Assembly (NCBI GenBank): GCA_905234755.1
Contig: CAJOIT010000003.1
Location: 605,331 to 669,330 of the forward strand
Direction: 5' to 3'
Source of the DNA: an uncultured Bacteroidales bacterium
Lineage (GTDB): Bacteria > Bacteroidota > Bacteroidia > Bacteroidales > ML635J-15
DNA: 64,000 bases
Part shown: positions 32,384 to 40,663 of the stretch, one piece after another
Layout: each line of letters opens with the position of its first letter
How positions within the stretch are numbered: position 1 is the stretch's first letter
Translations under genes and position numbers: made by a program
The notes under the pieces: generated by a model
Told to the model about the DNA's origin: nothing
The model's database searches: none
Seen by the model: the letters and a program-made list of their open reading frames with translations, nothing else

Positions 32384-32851
32384 ATGGACACATTCTCAAC
32401 TATAATAACGATATTATGTACTCTGCTTGGAGTATTGGGCGGAGGCTCTTTCCTCTATTTCAGAAGTAACAGAAAGATTAAGGCGGCCGAAGCAAAAAGG
32501 GCACAGGCAGAGGCAAGATTGGCAGAGATAGAAGGGAAACAGGCAGAAACACAACTGATACATACTCAAGCAGACGAATGGAGGCGACTTTACAACGAAA
32601 GCGAGGAAGAACGCAAGGGACAGCAAGACAATTATCGCGACAGAGAGAAAATCATTGACGAACTCCATGATAAGATTATCCAGATGCAATATAAGATTGG
32701 AGAACTGGAACTCGAAAACCAGTCGCTCAAATGGCATAAGTGTGTAGTAAAAGGATGTGGTCTAAGAAAGCCGCCAAGGGACATTGACGAGGTAAATGAC
32801 GAGCAGAATACAATCGAAACAGAGGATGTTCAAAGATTAGCAATACAATAA
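32384..32851 (+). CDS. membrane-anchored coiled-coil protein of the lysis operon
   Basis: A 155-residue protein with one N-terminal transmembrane segment (about 5-26), then a long coiled coil (30-118) rich in Lys, Glu and Gln, and a short Cys-containing tail (CVVKGCGLRKPP). The position directly before the amidase, with overlapping stop and start, suggests a lysis role, for example an inner-membrane spanin or a pinholin-like factor. No family assigned. Confidence 0.6.
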   Translation: MDTFSTIITILCTLLGVLGGGSFLYFRSNRKIKAAEAKRAQAEARLAEIEGKQAETQLIHTQADEWRRLYNESEEERKGQQDNYRDREKIIDELHDKIIQMQYKIGELELENQSLKWHKCVVKGCGLRKPPRDIDEVNDEQNTIETEDVQRLAIQ

Positions 32852-33420
32852 TGGCAAAGAAAGCATACATAATAGCCGGACACAACGGAAAAGGAACTGG
32901 AGCAAGTTCAAAATGGCTTGACGAGGGAAGTGAAACTATTGTTCTCCGCGACCTCATAGGATTGAACCTTACGCGCTTAGGTTTTCTGGATTATGTCCTT
33001 GACGATGGAACATCTGGAATAGCCGACAACACGAAGCTGTCAAGTGTAGTTTCCTTTATGCGAAAGAACGCCAAGACTGGAGATTTGAGCCTTGATATTC
33101 ATTTCAATGCAGCAGCATCAACGCAAGCAAACGGCTGCGAGGTGCTTATTCCCTTGAAGCCTACCAATGAAGAAATAAAGTTTGCTTCTAAACTCCACGA
33201 CCTTGTGTGTGATACTTTGGATATTAGAAGCAGAGGTGTAAAATTGGAGGATAGTGGACAACACGGTAGCCTTGCAATGTTGTCAAGTTTTCCTGTGTGT
33301 GTAAATGTGCTGCTTGAAGTGTGCTTCTGTACCAACGAGCAGGATTGCAAGCGCTACTTCTCAAATAGGGAGAAACTTGCGGAAGCGATAGCAAAACTGA
33401 TTATTGATTTCTTGAAATAA
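32851..33420 (+). CDS. N-acetylmuramoyl-L-alanine amidase (endolysin)
   Basis: A 189-residue Amidase_3-type enzyme that cuts the bond between muramic acid and the peptide stem. Zinc and catalytic positions fit: IIAGHNG (His11), DEGSE (Glu near 25-28), LDIHFNA (His84) and LLEVCF (Glu156). It has no signal peptide, so it needs a holin to reach the wall. Confidence 0.85.
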   Translation: MAKKAYIIAGHNGKGTGASSKWLDEGSETIVLRDLIGLNLTRLGFLDYVLDDGTSGIADNTKLSSVVSFMRKNAKTGDLSLDIHFNAAASTQANGCEVLIPLKPTNEEIKFASKLHDLVCDTLDIRSRGVKLEDSGQHGSLAMLSSFPVCVNVLLEVCFCTNEQDCKRYFSNREKLAEAIAKLIIDFLK

Positions 33421-33427
33421 AAATCTC

Positions 33428-33946
33428 ATGTCTTTAAAATTCATTACTATGCGGAACAGAGTATCAAATGACGGTCATAACGGAAAGCCAAGTATTAACC
33501 TCCAAAGCCTGGGACTGACCTTCTGTCTTGTCCTGATGGTACTCTGTTCTGTTTTTGTGTTCAACTCGTGCAAGCTCATCGAGAAGCACAGAAAGACAGA
33601 AGTAAGGATTGAGTACAGAGACAGTATTGTTTATAGTACAAAGCTGGATAGCATATATCTGTACGAAAAGGACAGCATATTCATTAAGGAAAAGGCGGAC
33701 ACGGTATTCGTAGAACGCTGGTCGGTTAGATATAGGGATGTGCTAAAGGAAAAGCACGACACTGTATTTTTTACCGACATCAAGGTAGATACTCTTGTTG
33801 AGTACAGGGAGCAGATAAAGGAAGTGCCGAAACCATTGACAGCATGGCAGCGATTCCAGAAGAACGGATTCTGGGCATTGCTGGTCATTGTTTTAGGCAT
33901 TTGTCTGTATTTCGGATATAAGTTCTACAAAAAACTGAAAGGATAG
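33428..33946 (+). CDS. candidate unimolecular spanin
   Basis: A 172-residue protein with a lipoprotein signal ending VFVFNSC (Cys near 48) and a single C-terminal transmembrane segment (about 146-165). Between them is a charged stretch with repeated DSIY and DTV motifs. An outer-membrane lipid anchor plus an inner-membrane segment is the architecture of u-spanins, which fuse the two membranes at the end of lysis. It follows the amidase by 8 nt. The signal is unusually far in; ATG 33449 may be the real start. Confidence 0.6.
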   Translation: MSLKFITMRNRVSNDGHNGKPSINLQSLGLTFCLVLMVLCSVFVFNSCKLIEKHRKTEVRIEYRDSIVYSTKLDSIYLYEKDSIFIKEKADTVFVERWSVRYRDVLKEKHDTVFFTDIKVDTLVEYREQIKEVPKPLTAWQRFQKNGFWALLVIVLGICLYFGYKFYKKLKG

Positions 33947-33949
33947 TTT

Positions 33950-34333
33950 ATGGGAGCATTCAACATACCATTAAAGAGCGATGGAACAGCAATCACGGTA
34001 GTAATACCGAGCGACATTGCAATAGTTGTCAATCAGATACTTGACGAAAATGGAGAAAAAGTATTGTTTGAGGAAAACTATTTCAAGTTTGTCTTTTCTG
34101 ATAAGGATGGTACGGAAGTAGAATGCATTCACGATCCAAGTGGTATCAACAGCAAGAATACGGCATATTATCAGGAAGAAGACTATTTGAGGCTGCTCGT
34201 TCCTACAACAGATTTTGTAAAGGGATGGATGTATTGCAAGTGCTTTACACGAGTTGCTGATTCGGACTTTGACGATGGCTATTGGGATGTTTGTACAAGA
34301 AAGGAAAGGATTAATTTAAAACTTATAGAATAA
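33950..34333 (+). CDS. putative baseplate or fibre-accessory protein
   Basis: A 127-residue, beta-rich protein (MGAFNIPLKSDGTAITVVIPSD...) with a repeated DGxxI pattern. It overlaps the fibre gene by one base, so it is probably an accessory or neck part of the fibre. No family recognised. Confidence 0.5.
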   Translation: MGAFNIPLKSDGTAITVVIPSDIAIVVNQILDENGEKVLFEENYFKFVFSDKDGTEVECIHDPSGINSKNTAYYQEEDYLRLLVPTTDFVKGWMYCKCFTRVADSDFDDGYWDVCTRKERINLKLIE

Positions 34334-36795
34334 TGGAAGATTACAACATTGATGCAAATGTGGAAATGCCTGTGGTTACTAAAGAAGTAGGCAAAGATGG
34401 AAGTTCGATACAGGAGATCGTTTCATCGGCGGTCTCAGCAGCAGTGTCTGCCGCTATTGCGCGACGTCCGAATCGTAAGCCCAACATACAGGACATTACA
34501 GTTAACATTGGTTCGGCAGGTAGTGCAACGAGACTTTACGGATGTATTGTTGATACTCTCGGCGGAACATACCGATTGTTGCTTGAAAATTGCCGTCTGC
34601 TTTCGGCAGCAGAGCAGGACAACATGGAGTTTGAAGATGATTGCGCAGGGGACTCAATACCAAGCGTGATAGTACCAGTTTCCGCAATAGCGGGTGATAT
34701 TGGCAGTGCGTCAATTGACGAAAGCATGTATAATATGCATTCGCTGTTGGGCATAATTGATGACAACAAGTCCAATTCGACTGATATTGTGGCAGGCGGT
34801 GAAATGTCTGTTCAGGCAGGAAGTCTTATTATGTTTTGCGTAGAGCCGATAGATAGTTCAGTCCCTTGCCGGCTTCATTTTTTAACAACGCAGGAGAAAG
34901 GTCGCGTTTTTACCAATCCTAATGATGCGTCTCTTTTGTTCCGAGTATTTCAAGGTGGCAATGCTGGCAGCGGAGAAAGTGGCAGTGGAGATGGTGACAA
35001 TGGTGGCAGTGGAAATGGCGAAAGTGGCGGAGATGGAAATGTTACTGTCAATAGTGTAGAAGTAGCAATAATTACAGAAGACGATGGAGACTATACAAGC
35101 AGCCTTACATCTGAGCAAATAGCAGAAAGCATTGAGGATGGTGTTCCTGTATTTGTTTTAGGTGATATGAATGGCATAGCATTCAACTCTTCGAATGTGA
35201 TGTTCCATGCTGAAAGTAGCAATGTATTCGCATACATTACAACTCCTGCTGGCATTTACAAGATGACCATCGGCACAACTGGAGAGGTGGAAGTAGAAGT
35301 AGAAGAGGAAGCTGCTGCATCCGCAGATACTGAACTACTAGTCGAAACCACTTGGGCACAACTCAAGGCGTTGCGCGATGGAGGCAATTTGGTTCCCGGA
35401 CAGCAGTACCGCATTACAGACTATCACACGACTACTTCACAGCAAGATACACGAAGTGCAGGGCACCAGTTTGATATTATAGTTATTGCTGATGACGAAA
35501 GTACATTGAATGAAAATGCTCGGGCCATTAAGCATGCATTTGAAAGTGGCGATCCAGATGAACACTATTTCGACAACGTTAATATTAACGCATGGCAGTT
35601 GAAATACTGCATAGACAATGATAAGTCTCGGTTCGGATGGGCTTGTGACGGTGTTGGCGGATTCTATGTCCAATATACAGATAAAGATGCCGTCACACTT
35701 ATGAGGACTTCTATAATAGATGGCAAAGAAACTATATGGGTGTATGATACAGGAGAAAAGGATGTTTATTATACGGCTGAAAATCCCCAAATAGGTGATT
35801 CTATTTATTCGGACGAAACATTGACAACCGTTGCGTTTACAATTACAGGAACTGGTGAAGTTTCCGGAACAACAGGAACTGGTGTTATATGGTGGATGAA
35901 GGATGAGTATGATAATGAATTGTACTATGATTTCAAGAACATCCAGTTCAAGCGGTATGAAATAACTACCGTTTATAAAGGTGATGGACAGACATCATAT
36001 ACTGATGGTAGCGGTCAGTCGAGTGCACTTATCGGCAAATGGGGGTTACCTATTAGTGGCAGGATAGATGTAGATACGGAAACATCAGAATGGTTTTTCA
36101 CATTCTCGTCTGTTGACAAGGGAGAAGTGATAGATGCTACATTGTCATTTGATTATAATTATATCAATGGCAACGGCTCTGGTGCGGGCAAGAATGTTAT
36201 CGGATATACTAGCAAAGGCAAATTTGTCATTGGCGACAATGTATTTGTAAATGACAATGGAAATCTTATATGTTATTCCAACGTATTTGGTAATAATGTT
36301 GAAAATAATACGTTCGGGAACAATATATACCAGAACACATTCGGGAACAATATACACCGAAATACGTTCGGGAACAGTGTATGGTATAACACATTCGGGA
36401 ACAATATATACCAGAACACATTCGGGAACAGTGTATGGTATAACACATTCGGGAACGGTGTAGGGTATAACACATTCGGGAACGATTGTTGGAATAATAC
36501 GTTCGGGAACGATTGTTGGAATAATACGTTCGGGAACGAGTGCTACTACAACACATTCGGGAACAATTTGCGACAACTTACTGTTTTTGAAGGTGTTATG
36601 TATTGTGCAATAGTAGGCGGAAGTGACGCAAGTTCGTATGTCCAGAACGCTCAAATTCTTAACGGAACGAAGGGCGATAACGAGAATAACCTGCTCACTA
36701 TCACCTTTGTCGCTAATTCAAACAGCACGCAATGTGCTGCCAAGAACAGCAGTGGTACACTCAAGGTTTGGTATGCCGCTGATTTAGTTGTATAA
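34333..36795 (+). CDS. tail fibre / adhesin with nonapeptide repeats
   Basis: An 820-residue protein. The N-terminal 35 residues have the QEIVSSAVSAAVSAAIA helix typical of fibre trimer attachment. A Gly/Ser-rich linker lies at about 210-235. A central part (about 330-610) looks beta-rich with VLVETTWAQLKALRDGGNLVPGQQYRITDYHTT, a segment frequent in Bacteroidota phage fibres. Near 650-747 about eleven 9-residue repeats NTFGNxxxx form a predicted beta-helix, and a globular tip follows. Probably the receptor-binding fibre. Confidence 0.75.
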   Translation: MEDYNIDANVEMPVVTKEVGKDGSSIQEIVSSAVSAAVSAAIARRPNRKPNIQDITVNIGSAGSATRLYGCIVDTLGGTYRLLLENCRLLSAAEQDNMEFEDDCAGDSIPSVIVPVSAIAGDIGSASIDESMYNMHSLLGIIDDNKSNSTDIVAGGEMSVQAGSLIMFCVEPIDSSVPCRLHFLTTQEKGRVFTNPNDASLLFRVFQGGNAGSGESGSGDGDNGGSGNGESGGDGNVTVNSVEVAIITEDDGDYTSSLTSEQIAESIEDGVPVFVLGDMNGIAFNSSNVMFHAESSNVFAYITTPAGIYKMTIGTTGEVEVEVEEEAAASADTELLVETTWAQLKALRDGGNLVPGQQYRITDYHTTTSQQDTRSAGHQFDIIVIADDESTLNENARAIKHAFESGDPDEHYFDNVNINAWQLKYCIDNDKSRFGWACDGVGGFYVQYTDKDAVTLMRTSIIDGKETIWVYDTGEKDVYYTAENPQIGDSIYSDETLTTVAFTITGTGEVSGTTGTGVIWWMKDEYDNELYYDFKNIQFKRYEITTVYKGDGQTSYTDGSGQSSALIGKWGLPISGRIDVDTETSEWFFTFSSVDKGEVIDATLSFDYNYINGNGSGAGKNVIGYTSKGKFVIGDNVFVNDNGNLICYSNVFGNNVENNTFGNNIYQNTFGNNIHRNTFGNSVWYNTFGNNIYQNTFGNSVWYNTFGNGVGYNTFGNDCWNNTFGNDCWNNTFGNECYYNTFGNNLRQLTVFEGVMYCAIVGGSDASSYVQNAQILNGTKGDNENNLLTITFVANSNSTQCAAKNSSGTLKVWYAADLVV
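36280..36576 (+). repeat. 27-nt tandem repeats encoding NTFGNxxxx
   Basis: About eleven in-frame units of 27 nt. The first five residues NTFGN are constant, with the DNA AACACATTCGGGAAC nearly identical, while the last four vary (NIYQ, NIHR, SVWY, GVGY, DCWN, ECYY, NLRQ). Some units are exact doubles (NIYQ, SVWY, DCWN), a sign of recent unit duplication or slippage. Confidence 0.9.
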
Positions 36796-36804
36796 TTCCA
36801 AAAT

Positions 36805-36841
36805 TTGCATATTGCTGCAATATTTGTGCAGCAATATGCAA
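36805..36841. repeat. perfect 14-bp inverted repeat
   Basis: TTGCATATTGCTGC and its exact complement are separated by 9 nt. No T tract follows on the plus strand. It may be an unusual terminator of the fibre operon or a site bound by the integrase or a regulator. The rest of 36842-36980 holds the integrase promoter region, AT-rich, with TCACTTTTGC near 36948 as a probable -7 box. Confidence 0.75.
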
Positions 36842-36980
36842 TTATTATAATGTAAAAGAAAAGTGTAGTATAGGTTAACATATTGAAGAATAATGGATTA
36901 TAGCAATGATAAAGTGTTTTTTTTACTAATTGTTCCCGAATTATTCTTCACTTTTGCATTTTGCAAAAAAGAAATAAGAT

Positions 36981-38159
36981 ATGTTAACCAAAATCATGAC
37001 AAAGGTAAGATACAAGCTCGTCTTTAACAGAGGCGGTAGGCTCAATCAGTCTGGCGAAGGACTCGTTCAAATAGAGTGTACGCAGAACGGTCGTCGCATT
37101 TATTTCAGTACCCATACATATTTGCAGCCAAACCAGTTTTATCATGGTTGTGTAGTAAATCACGAACTTGCCGACAATCTCAATTATGCATTGTACAAAA
37201 TTATGCATGAGGTTGAGAATATCGAATTGGAATACATAAAGCGAGGTGTAGTAGTGACCTTGCCAATGTTGCGTGAAGCGTATCGTAGTCACCTTTCGCC
37301 TGGTGCTAAATTGCGCGATTTTGGTATGAATGTCATAGAAGACAGCGCACGCAAGCAGCTTACCAAAAGGAATTATCTCACATTGTTTAATGATCTCGAC
37401 AAGTACCGTAGCGGAACATATATCACAGATATAGACTATAATTATGTAGTTGGCTACGACAAGTATCTGCGCGGTATAGGTGTGCAGCACAATACTCGTG
37501 TAAGTCGTCTGCGACTTCTACGCGCTTTGCTCAACGAGGCGCGTAAGCGCGATATAATTGACACCAATCCATTCGACCGCTTCCGCATACAGCAGATGGT
37601 GTCGAAGAAAGGCTATCTGCCAGCAGACCTATTACGCAAACTCGAAGCGATGAAACTCAGTGGCAACGATGACATAGTGCGTGACGCGTTTCTTGTCGGC
37701 TGCTACACTGGTTTAAGGTTCTCCGACATCAGAACCTTGCGAAAGTCAGACATACACGATGGCTGGATTGTAAAGAAGATGGTAAAGACAGGCTACGAGG
37801 TTGAAATTCCTATAAGCGACAAGATGGCAGAAATAATAGGCAAATATGGCGACATTGGAAAGTTGGCGAAGAATCTTGGCGTAAACTCGCAGGTAAACGC
37901 TACACTTCGCGTCCTGCTCGACAGCATAGGTGCGGATGTTAAGATAACCTTCCATTCTTCACGCCATACATTTGCTACATTGCTTGGGCAAAAGGGAGTA
38001 CAGCTTACAACCATACAAAGATTGCTCGGGCATCAGAAACTGCAAACCACGCAGATATACAGCGAGGTTGACCGAACAGCAATTCTCAACGACTTGCGCG
38101 GTAATGCCCTCCAGAGTAATAATAAAATCCAAGATGACATTAGCCATACGGATTTTTAG
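36981..38159 (+). CDS. int: tyrosine recombinase (phage integrase)
   Basis: A 392-residue integrase. The N-terminal arm-binding and core-binding domains (about 8-205) precede a catalytic domain with Arg246 (YTGLRFSD), Lys near 269, the HxxR pair His325/Arg328 (FHSSRHTF), His351 (LLGHQ) and nucleophile Tyr360 (TQIYSEV). All catalytic residues are present. It integrates and, with a helper, excises the phage. It lies about 16 kb from the tRNA-Phe end of the phage, unusual for an integrase that uses that site. Confidence 0.9.
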   Translation: MLTKIMTKVRYKLVFNRGGRLNQSGEGLVQIECTQNGRRIYFSTHTYLQPNQFYHGCVVNHELADNLNYALYKIMHEVENIELEYIKRGVVVTLPMLREAYRSHLSPGAKLRDFGMNVIEDSARKQLTKRNYLTLFNDLDKYRSGTYITDIDYNYVVGYDKYLRGIGVQHNTRVSRLRLLRALLNEARKRDIIDTNPFDRFRIQQMVSKKGYLPADLLRKLEAMKLSGNDDIVRDAFLVGCYTGLRFSDIRTLRKSDIHDGWIVKKMVKTGYEVEIPISDKMAEIIGKYGDIGKLAKNLGVNSQVNATLRVLLDSIGADVKITFHSSRHTFATLLGQKGVQLTTIQRLLGHQKLQTTQIYSEVDRTAILNDLRGNALQSNNKIQDDISHTDF

Positions 38160-38180
38160 TTGTTATCTGCACCCGAAATA

Positions 38181-38214
38181 TTTTTGTGATTTTCTTTTGC
38201 TGTGTCGTACTTTG
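38181..38214 (+). promoter_or_regulatory. promoter of the GHKL/STAS/PIN cassette
   Basis: TTTTTG (38181-38186), 21 nt, TACTTTG (38208-38214) give a standard host-type promoter, of neither phage family. It suggests that the cassette is expressed in the lysogen. Confidence 0.6.
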
Positions 38215-38256
38215 TTTGTATTTTCGCAACCCTTATTTTCTGTACGGAAGTAATAC

Positions 38257-39147
38257 ATGTGTACACTACAATTGCCATATAAGATAACAAGTTCGTTAGA
38301 CGGTTATAATGAACTTTCAAGGTTATATTTTAATATGGCCGAGTTAGTGGAGCATAATAAGGAAGTCAAAGTTGATTTTTCCTTGTGTAAGGAGTTTGAT
38401 GGAAACTTGTGTGCTGCTGTCGGTGCAATATTCGACAGGTTTTCCAGCAAAGCAAGCATTGCGATAATAGGATTTTCTAACAGGAAAGTCAGGAGCATTC
38501 TTTCTAGAAATCATTTTTTGCAAGCATTTAAAGAGACAACTGATCCGGCTGAAAGAGAAAATTTTGTAAAATATTTTCGTTTCGGAACAAATGATTCGGA
38601 AGGATTTAAAAAATATATTGATGAATGGCTGATTGGAAAGCAAAAGTTTCCTGCGCATACAAAGACTGTCGGTAATAGTCTCGTTGCAAGTATATATGAG
38701 ATTTATGCCAATGCGGCAATGCATGGAGAAACGAATTTCGTATATTCATGCGGAGAGTATAAGGAGGAAACCACAACATTTGATATGGCTATAGTTGACC
38801 TTGGAGAAACTATTCCGCACAATGTGAACACTTTCTTTGAAAAGAAAGGAATGCAAAGGGTTACGGATTGCGAAGCCATAGCATGGGCGTTTATTGAAGG
38901 AAACACTACTAAGGAGAATACTGGAGGACTTGGGCTTTCATTGTTAAAGGAATTTATTGAACTTAACAAAGGAGCACTCCATTTGGTTTCTGCTGGTGGT
39001 TTTGTAGAGTACGCGAATGGAAAATTCAACTATCACAATCTAGACAAAGTGTTTCCTGGAACAATAGTAAATATCAAGTTTAACTTTAACGATTCAAAGC
39101 GTTACTTGATGTCTTCTGAAAAACCAGATTTTAATGACCTTTTATAA
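38257..39147 (+). CDS. STAS-like / GHKL ATPase protein
   Basis: A 296-residue protein. The first 85 residues have a STAS-like pattern (VKVDFSLCKEFDGNLCAAVGAIFDRF). The second part is a GHKL ATPase as in anti-sigma factor kinases: N box with Glu148, Asn152 and His156 (YEIYANAAMH), G1 box VDLGETI (Asp181) and G2 box NTGGLGLSLL (223-227). No His phospho-acceptor domain is seen. It would phosphorylate or sequester a STAS-type partner, for which the next gene is the natural candidate. It overlaps the next frame slightly. Confidence 0.7.
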   Translation: MCTLQLPYKITSSLDGYNELSRLYFNMAELVEHNKEVKVDFSLCKEFDGNLCAAVGAIFDRFSSKASIAIIGFSNRKVRSILSRNHFLQAFKETTDPAERENFVKYFRFGTNDSEGFKKYIDEWLIGKQKFPAHTKTVGNSLVASIYEIYANAAMHGETNFVYSCGEYKEETTTFDMAIVDLGETIPHNVNTFFEKKGMQRVTDCEAIAWAFIEGNTTKENTGGLGLSLLKEFIELNKGALHLVSAGGFVEYANGKFNYHNLDKVFPGTIVNIKFNFNDSKRYLMSSEKPDFNDLL

Positions 39148-39154
39148 TACAAAA

Positions 39155-39508
39155 ATGGATAATACGTTGATAATAAAGATTACAGACCACATTTCGCTTA
39201 ATAAGGGCATTACTCCAGATGAAGCGGAACCAATCTACACGATGGAGATGGAGGCGTTCCGTAACGGAATGAATGTCGTTTTGGATTTTGCTGGAGTAGA
39301 AATGTTAACCACGGCATTCCTTAATGTCGCAATAGGAAACTTGTATAAAGATTATTCAAGCGAGGATTTGAAAAATATGCTCAAACTTGAAAATCTTGAC
39401 GAAGATACGGCTTTACGTATAAAGAGAGTTACGACCAATGCAAAATCTTTCTATTCTGATAAGAATGGGTATTCTAAAATGATTGGGGAGGTTATCAATG
39501 AACATTGA
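39155..39508 (+). CDS. STAS-like DUF4325 protein
   Basis: A 117-residue protein with VVLDFAGVEMLTTAFLNVAIGNLYKDYS (about 44-71), the core of STAS-like DUF4325: a beta strand then Thr/Ser where SpoIIAA is phosphorylated, then a helix. The residue to test is Thr in MLTTAF. It sits between the GHKL ATPase and PIN genes. The frame opens at 39134, but ATG 39155 is preferred, just after the stop of the previous gene. Confidence 0.7.
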   Translation: MDNTLIIKITDHISLNKGITPDEAEPIYTMEMEAFRNGMNVVLDFAGVEMLTTAFLNVAIGNLYKDYSSEDLKNMLKLENLDEDTALRIKRVTTNAKSFYSDKNGYSKMIGEVINEH

Positions 39509-40034
39509 GGAAATTAGAGACCATGTTGTAAGTCCGTCTAATTGTTATCTGTTCGACACCAACGTATGGCTATACATCTACGGACCTATGGCAGACACAG
39601 AAAAGAAAAAGCAACAGCAGTATTCCAAGTTGCTTCGTGATATTGTTGACCATAAGGCAGGTTTATTCATTACATCGATGGTTCTGTCTGAATACATAAA
39701 CAGGGTTCTCCGTATCGGATTTGAGCAATGGAAGAGAAGTACTTCAAATCCGTTTGCTGATTACAAAAGAGATTTCAGACAGACAAAGGAATACGAGGAT
39801 TCGTTGGCGGATGTTAAAGCTCAGGTAAACGATATATTATCAAATGTTCCGGACAAGATGCCTGATGATTTTAATAGTATCAACGTCAAATCTGTCATGA
39901 ATTCAATGAGCAAGTTTGCTGATTTCAACGATGCTTATCTTGTCAACTATTGTGATAAGAGGGGCATTTGCTTTGTTTCTGATGATAAGGACATTGGTTC
40001 AATATCAAGTTCGATAGTTTTGGTTAAGGCGTAG
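39498..40034 (+). CDS. PIN-domain ribonuclease-like protein
   Basis: A 178-residue PIN-like protein. Acidic residues sit in the expected order: Asp20 (LFDTNVWLY), Glu65 (VLSEYIN), Asp142/145 (DFNDAYLV) and Asp162-165 (VSDDKDI). PIN proteins cut single-stranded RNA, often as toxins. GGGGAGG lies 7 nt before ATG 39498, which overlaps the STAS-like gene. Control by the two upstream proteins is inferred. A terminator follows. Confidence 0.7.
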   Translation: MNIEEIRDHVVSPSNCYLFDTNVWLYIYGPMADTEKKKQQQYSKLLRDIVDHKAGLFITSMVLSEYINRVLRIGFEQWKRSTSNPFADYKRDFRQTKEYEDSLADVKAQVNDILSNVPDKMPDDFNSINVKSVMNSMSKFADFNDAYLVNYCDKRGICFVSDDKDIGSISSSIVLVKA

Positions 40035-40060
40035 TTGCCAGCGGTTTTATAATTCATATT

Positions 40061-40087
40061 AGCCACGGCTTTGCTGTGGCTTTTTTT
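40061..40087 (+). terminator. terminator of the GHKL/STAS/PIN cassette
   Basis: AGCCACGG / CTGTGGCT with a 4-5 nt loop (one mismatch-like G-T) followed by TTTTTTT. Confidence 0.85.
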
Positions 40088-40133
40088 GTTTTCTCATTAT
40101 AGTGAGCGATAATTCTTTTGTCGGAAATCAAAA

Positions 40134-40168
40134 GTGTTTGATTGTTAAACATTGTTGCTCTTAATTTG
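40134..40168 (+). promoter_or_regulatory. family B phage promoter, copy 7
   Basis: GTGTTTG (40134-40140) with TTAAACA in the spacer and TAATTTG (40162-40168), 28 nt apart. Drives two small Cys-containing genes. Confidence 0.8.
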
Positions 40169-40197
40169 CCGTGACATTAAAAACAATGCCATAGGCA

Positions 40198-40377
40198 ATG
40201 ACGAAATGCCATATAGAAAATAAGAAACACCAGACTTGCCGCAGTTGTGTTCACTCATATTGTCTCCATGAACTAGACTGCAACGGTGAGCCGTTCCTTT
40301 GCAAATGCGAATATGAGCAATGGTCGCAGTTTCTTGACAAAGAGAATGATTGCAGGAATTATTCATTAAAACCATAA
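40198..40377 (+). CDS. 59-residue cysteine-rich protein
   Basis: A short frame MTKCHIENKKHQTCRSCVHSYCLHE...CNGEPFLCKCEY...CRNY with nine Cys residues. The spacing CxxC...C then CxC...C is like 20049-20210. It lies right after promoter B7, so unlike the other Cys-rich genes it belongs to the late regulon. Confidence 0.55.
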   Translation: MTKCHIENKKHQTCRSCVHSYCLHELDCNGEPFLCKCEYEQWSQFLDKENDCRNYSLKP

Positions 40378-40380
40378 TAT

Positions 40381-40593
40381 ATGTTGAAGTACAGATTAAA
40401 GGAACTTGTTTGCCGTTTGTTCGGACACAAGGTTTATGTCGAGAGATTTGCAATAAAGGTCAGCCATTACAGGTATCATATAGTTGAAAGAAGATTCTGT
40501 GACAGGTGTGGAAAGGAATTAGAGTCCAAACTGCTCGCTGAAAACATCAGCCGTGCACAGATGCTTCACGATGGCTGGTTCATAGAAAAATAA
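40381..40593 (+). CDS. small zinc-finger-like protein (DUF1660-like)
   Basis: A 70-residue protein: KELVCRLFGHKVYVERF... RRFCDRCGKELE. The C-R-L-F-G-H-K start and CDRCGK knuckle resemble the small prophage family DUF1660. It may bind one zinc. Its end overlaps the approach to promoter B8. Confidence 0.5.
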   Translation: MLKYRLKELVCRLFGHKVYVERFAIKVSHYRYHIVERRFCDRCGKELESKLLAENISRAQMLHDGWFIEK

Positions 40594-40595
40594 AA

Positions 40596-40630
40596 GTGTT
40601 TGACTGTTAAATATCAGCCGTGTAATTTTG
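40596..40630 (+). promoter_or_regulatory. family B phage promoter, copy 8
   Basis: GTGTTTG (40596-40602) with TTAAATA in the spacer and TAATTTTG (40623-40630), 27 nt apart. Drives the scaffold, capsid and neck genes. Confidence 0.8.
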
Positions 40631-40663
40631 TTGCAAAATTAGTATAAACGAAATTTCAATTCA

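Noticed and set aside
36280..36576. CRISPR-like array (27-nt period, alternating constant and variable parts)
   Set aside because: The units are in frame, encode NTFGNxxxx within the fibre gene and the variable part is only 12 nt; there are no spacers of constant length or cas genes.
36145..36654. Minus-strand repeat protein (VPECV units)
   Set aside because: It is only the reverse reading of the fibre repeats.
34333..36795. Diversity-generating retroelement acting on the fibre
   Set aside because: No reverse transcriptase, accessory gene or template repeat was found, and repeat changes are unit exchanges, not adenine-specific.
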